Assembly (NCBI RefSeq): GCF_000716605.1
Contig: NZ_JNXE01000001.1
Coordinates: 1 to 64,000 of the forward strand
Source: Streptomyces sp. NRRL F-525
GTDB lineage: Bacteria > Actinomycetota > Actinomycetes > Streptomycetales > Streptomycetaceae
Reading direction: 5' to 3'
Length of the DNA: 64,000 nucleotides
Positions 60,766 to 64,000 of the stretch are shown here, in pieces (within the stretch, counting starts at the first letter, position 1; each line of letters opens with the position of its first letter). Both the position numbers and the translations under genes were made by a program. A model generated the notes under the pieces. It saw only the letters and a program-made list of their open reading frames with translations. It was not told the origin of the DNA and made no database searches.

Positions 60766-61743
60766 ATGCAGGCATGGCAAGTGCACGAGAACGGCGAGCC
60801 GAGTGAGGCGATGCGCCTGACGGAGGTGGAACGACCCACGCCGGGCGACGGCCAGGTCCTGCTGAAGGTACGCGCCGCGAACATCAACTTCCCGGACGTC
60901 CTGATGTGCCGGGGCCACTACCAGGTCAGGCCCCCACTCCCGTTCACCCCCGGCGTCGAGATCTGCGCCGAGACCGAGGACGGCCGCCGCGTGATCGCCA
61001 ACCCCGCCCTGCCGTACGGCGGTTTCGCCGAGTACGCGATCGCGGACGCCGCCGCCCTGCTGCCCGCCCCCGACTCCCTGGACGACGCCGAGGCCGCCGC
61101 GCTCCACATCGGCTACCAGACGGGCTGGTTCGCCCTCCACCGCCGCGCCCACCTGGAGGCAGGCGAGACCCTCCTCGTGCACGCCGCCGCCGGCGGGGTC
61201 GGCAGCGCGGCCGTACAGCTCGGCAAGGCCGCCGGTGCCACCGTCATCGGTGTCGTCGGCGGTGCCGAAAAGGCGGTCGTGGCACGGGAGTTGGGCTGCG
61301 ACGTCGTGATCGACCGGCGTACCGAGGACGTCGTCGCGGCCGTCAAGGCGGCCACCGGCGGACGCGGTGCCGACGTGGTCTTCGACCCGGTCGGCGGCGA
61401 CGCCTACACGCAGTCCACGAAGGTCGTCGCCTTCGAGGGCCGGATCGTGGTCGTGGGCTTCGCGAGCGGCACGATCCCCAGCCCCAGTCTCAACCACGCC
61501 CTGGTGAAGAACTACTCGATCCAGGGCCTGCATTGGGGGCTGTACGCGACCAAGAACCCCAAGCTGATCGCGCACTGCCACGAGCAGCTGACCGACCTGG
61601 CCGCGCGCGGCGTCATCAAGCCCCTGGTGAGCGAGCGCGTCCCGCTGGCCGGTGCGGCCGCCGCCGTGCAGCGCCTCGGCGACGGTGTCACCACCGGCCG
61701 GGTCGTCGTCGTACCGTCGTTGGAGAACGGAGCCGCCGTATGA
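60766..61743 (+). CDS. NADPH:quinone oxidoreductase family protein
   Basis: 325-residue zinc-free MDR-family enzyme. Substrate-domain start MQAWQVHENGEPSEAMRLTE; nucleotide fold LLVHAAAGGVGSAAVQLGKA; GADVVFDPVGGDAYTQSTKV; C-terminal GVIKPLVSERVPLAGAAAAV. Reduces quinones or enoyl substrates with NADPH. First of three genes overlapping by ATGA (next: two acyl-CoA dehydrogenases), so it probably belongs to an acyl-CoA catabolic route. Confidence 0.9.
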   Translation: MQAWQVHENGEPSEAMRLTEVERPTPGDGQVLLKVRAANINFPDVLMCRGHYQVRPPLPFTPGVEICAETEDGRRVIANPALPYGGFAEYAIADAAALLPAPDSLDDAEAAALHIGYQTGWFALHRRAHLEAGETLLVHAAAGGVGSAAVQLGKAAGATVIGVVGGAEKAVVARELGCDVVIDRRTEDVVAAVKAATGGRGADVVFDPVGGDAYTQSTKVVAFEGRIVVVGFASGTIPSPSLNHALVKNYSIQGLHWGLYATKNPKLIAHCHEQLTDLAARGVIKPLVSERVPLAGAAAAVQRLGDGVTTGRVVVVPSLENGAAV

Positions 61744-62945
61744 GCGAGGAGACCACGGGAGCGGATGCGGCCGCGGCCGAACTGCGCCGCCGCGCCCAGG
61801 AGTTGCTGGCCGCGCACCCGCCGCTGGAGACCGATCAGCTCGATTTCCTCAAGGCTCGTTTCGACGCGGGGCTCGCCTGGGTGCACTACCCCGAGGGCCT
61901 CGGCGGGCTGGGTGCCCCGCGGGCTCTCCAGGCCGTCGTGGACGCCGAGTTGGAGGCGGCCGGGGCTCCCGACAACGACCCGCGTCGGATCGGCATCGGC
62001 CTCGGGATGGCCGCGCCGACCGTCCTCCGTTTCGGCACCGAGGAGCAGAAGAGCCGCTTCCTCAGGCCGCTCTGGGTCGGCGAGGAGGTCTGGTGCCAGC
62101 TCTTCAGCGAGCCGGGCGCCGGGTCCGATCTGGCCGCGCTGGGCACGCGTGCCGTCCGTGAGGGCGACGACTGGGTCGTCAACGGGCAGAAGGTGTGGAC
62201 GTCCAGCGCCCACCTCGCCCGCTGGGCCATCCTCATCGCGCGCACCGACCCGGACGTGCCCAAGCACGCCGGCATCACCTACTTCATCTGCGACATGACC
62301 GACCCCGGCGTCGAGGTCAGGCCGCTGCGCCAGATCACCGGCGAGGCCGAGTTCAACGAGGTCTTCCTCACCAACGTCCGTATCCCGGACGCCCATCGCC
62401 TTGGCGAGGTCGGCGACGGCTGGCGGGTCGCGCAGACCACGCTGATGAACGAGCGTGTCTCCATCGGCGGCATGCGCATCCCGCGCGAGGGCGGCATGAT
62501 CGGCCCGATCAGCCAAACCTGGCGCCAGCGCCCGGAGTTGCGCACCCACGACCTCCACCAGCGCCTCCTCAAGCTCTGGGTAGAGGCCGAGGTCGCCCGG
62601 CTCTCCGGCGAACGGCTGCGCCAGCAGCTCGTCGCGGGCCAGCCCGGCCACGAGGGCTCCGGCATGAAGCTCGCCTTCGCCCGCCTCAACCAGGAGATCA
62701 GCGGCCTGGAGGTCGAACTCCGGGGCGAGGAAGGCCTGTTGTACGACGACTGGACCATGCGCCGCCCGGAACTGGTGGACTTCACCGGCCGTGACGCCGG
62801 TTACCGCTACCTCCGCTCCAAGGGCAACAGCATCGAGGGCGGGACCAGCGAGGTCCTGCTGAACATCGTCGCCGAGCGCGTCCTGGGCCTCCCGGCCGAG
62901 CCGCGCACCGACAAGGACGTCGCCTGGAAGGACCTCGCGCGATGA
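61740..62945 (+). CDS. Acyl-CoA dehydrogenase (large subunit type)
   Basis: 401 residues. LFSEPGAGSDLAALGTRAVR, VVNGQKVWTSSAHLARWAIL (FAD/substrate) and EGGTSEVLLNIVAERVLGLP (catalytic-loop region). ATGA overlaps on both ends couple it to the quinone oxidoreductase before and a second acyl-CoA dehydrogenase after. Such pairs form alpha2beta2 enzymes in sterol side-chain and branched acyl-CoA breakdown in actinobacteria; the substrate here is not known. Confidence 0.92.
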   Translation: MSEETTGADAAAAELRRRAQELLAAHPPLETDQLDFLKARFDAGLAWVHYPEGLGGLGAPRALQAVVDAELEAAGAPDNDPRRIGIGLGMAAPTVLRFGTEEQKSRFLRPLWVGEEVWCQLFSEPGAGSDLAALGTRAVREGDDWVVNGQKVWTSSAHLARWAILIARTDPDVPKHAGITYFICDMTDPGVEVRPLRQITGEAEFNEVFLTNVRIPDAHRLGEVGDGWRVAQTTLMNERVSIGGMRIPREGGMIGPISQTWRQRPELRTHDLHQRLLKLWVEAEVARLSGERLRQQLVAGQPGHEGSGMKLAFARLNQEISGLEVELRGEEGLLYDDWTMRRPELVDFTGRDAGYRYLRSKGNSIEGGTSEVLLNIVAERVLGLPAEPRTDKDVAWKDLAR

Positions 62946-64000
62946 CGGACCTGCTGTACTCGGAGGAGGAAGAGGCGCTCCGCGCCGCCGTCCGGGACCT
63001 GCTCACCGACCACTGCGACGCGGCGAGCGTCATCGCCCGCACCGAGTCGGACGCCCCGCACGACCTGTCCCTCTGGAAGTCCCTCGCCGACGGCATGGGC
63101 CTCGCCGGTCTCCTGGTGCCCGAGGCACAGGGCGGCCAGGGCGCCACGCACCGCGAAGTCGCCGTCGTGCTGGAGGAGTTGGGCCGCGCGGTCGCTCCCG
63201 TCCCGTACCTCACGAGCGCGGTCGTGGCCACCGAGGCACTCCTCGCGAGCGATGCCGAGGACCTCCTCGCCGAGCTGGCCTCCGGGCGGAGGATCGGCGT
63301 CCTCGCCGTCTCCCTGAGCGTCGCTCCGGGCGGTGCCTATAAGGCCGTACGTCACGAAAATGGTTCCCTGCACGGGGAGTTGACCGGCGTCGCCGACGCG
63401 GCCGCCGCCGATGTGCTGCTGGTGCCGGGGGAGGACGGCGGGCTGTACGCCGTCGACGCGGGCGCCGTGACCGTCGTACCGCAGGTGTCCCTGGACCTGA
63501 CCCGGCCGCTCGCGCGCGTGGTGTTCGACGGGGCCGCCGGGCGGCGGATCGGGGACGCCGAACCCGCCGTACGACGTGCTCTGCGGGCCGGGGCCGGGCT
63601 GCTCGCGTCCGAGCAACTCGGGCTCGCCGACTGGACGTTGACCGAGACGGTCCGGTATCTGAAGGAGCGCAAGCAGTTCAACCGGCCCGTCGGCGGGTTC
63701 CAGGCGCTCAAGCACCGGCTCGCCCAGTTGTGGCTGGAGGTCGTCAGCCTGCGGGCCGCCGCGCGCAACGCGGCCGACGCCCTCGCGACCGGTGACGACA
63801 CCGACGTGGCGGTCGCCGTCGCGCAGGCCTACGCGGCGGCCGTCGCCGTCCACGCGGCCGAGGAGGCCGTCCAGTTGCACGGCGGCATCGGCATGACGTG
63901 GGAGCACCCGGCCCACCTCTACCTGAAGCGGGCCAAGGCCGACTCGATCGCCTACGGCACGGCGGGCGCCCATCGCGAGGCGCTGGCCGGATTGGTCGAC
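62942..64000 (+). CDS. Acyl-CoA dehydrogenase, beta-type (partial, runs off the window)
   Basis: 353 residues are visible; the stop lies beyond position 64000. Starts MTDLLYSEEEEALRAAVRDL, continues LVPEAQGGQGATHREVAVVL, and reaches the C-terminal helices (EAVQLHGGIGMTWEHPAHLY then LKRAKADSIAYGTAGAHREA). The usual catalytic Glu segment is absent in this last part, as in non-catalytic partner subunits of alpha2beta2 acyl-CoA dehydrogenases. ATGA overlap with the preceding gene. Confidence 0.9.
   Translation, partial: MTDLLYSEEEEALRAAVRDLLTDHCDAASVIARTESDAPHDLSLWKSLADGMGLAGLLVPEAQGGQGATHREVAVVLEELGRAVAPVPYLTSAVVATEALLASDAEDLLAELASGRRIGVLAVSLSVAPGGAYKAVRHENGSLHGELTGVADAAAADVLLVPGEDGGLYAVDAGAVTVVPQVSLDLTRPLARVVFDGAAGRRIGDAEPAVRRALRAGAGLLASEQLGLADWTLTETVRYLKERKQFNRPVGGFQALKHRLAQLWLEVVSLRAAARNAADALATGDDTDVAVAVAQAYAAAVAVHAAEEAVQLHGGIGMTWEHPAHLYLKRAKADSIAYGTAGAHREALAGLVD

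Overview
The window is high-GC chromosomal DNA from a Streptomyces. The signs are third-position GC bias, frequent GTG and TTG starts, many 4-base GTGA/ATGA gene overlaps, only two TTA codons noticed, and Streptomyces-type families (WhiJ/DUF397 locus, RppA, actinobacterial LigB, MurT/GatD). From memory, the order bio genes - urease - tap - rocD - pfkA - momA/CYP158A2/rppA follows the S. coelicolor core region around SCO1200-SCO1250. I see no integrase, transposase, CRISPR array, rRNA or tRNA. Accessory character is limited to toxin-antitoxin-like genes and intergenic repeats.

Layout. 1-7.4 kb: two CNNM/CBS membrane proteins, a GNAT enzyme, an LLM oxidoreductase and a MacB-type ABC exporter. 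7.6-9.7 kb: an RHH antitoxin with a degenerate Fic protein, a methyltransferase and a secreted lipase. 9.8-16.8 kb: a large LuxR regulator and the biotin genes (bioD, bioA, bioB, with bioF divergent). 16.8-19.3 kb: a WhiJ-like developmental locus and an NlpC/P60 hydrolase behind a c-di-AMP (ydaO-type) riboswitch. 19.6-21 kb: a ClpP paralogue with an altered active site, a small partner gene and a divergent orphan Phd antitoxin. 21-26.2 kb: ureABC-F-G-D with a GlnR-like box upstream, interrupted between ureF and ureG by repeat DNA. 26.4-34.4 kb: tripeptidyl aminopeptidase, PlsC acyltransferase, a phospholipase C-like phosphoesterase and EfeO/EfeB. 34.5-37.2 kb: arginine/ornithine genes rocD and ddaH with an Lrp regulator. 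37.3-41.4 kb: a LytTR/LytS-type two-component system enclosing a solute symporter. 41.4-45.8 kb: a membrane Ser/Thr kinase, a PASTA lipoprotein and a CtaG-like protein. 45.9-52 kb: phosphofructokinase, GatD/MurT, peptide deformylase, and a TetR regulator facing an acyl-CoA dehydrogenase. 52.1-55 kb: the cupin-CYP158A-RppA operon for flaviolin pigments. 55.2-60.6 kb: DUF6213, aldehyde dehydrogenase, NUDIX, ATP-dependent DNA ligase, and a thioredoxin-reductase-like flavoprotein facing a cupin XRE regulator. 60.8-64 kb: a quinone oxidoreductase and two acyl-CoA dehydrogenases, the last cut by the window end.

Working together. The urease genes form a nitrogen-scavenging unit and the rocD/ddaH/lrp genes an arginine-catabolic one. 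MurT/GatD amidates lipid II. RppA, the cupin and the P450 act in series from malonyl-CoA to oligomeric flaviolin. The most unusual items are the ClpP/Phd cassette, the degenerate tandem array inside the urease operon, a split kinase/PASTA pair, a 29-codon ORF with 4-base overlaps at both ends, and a family of seven dispersed hairpin repeats, two of which form a long inverted pair.
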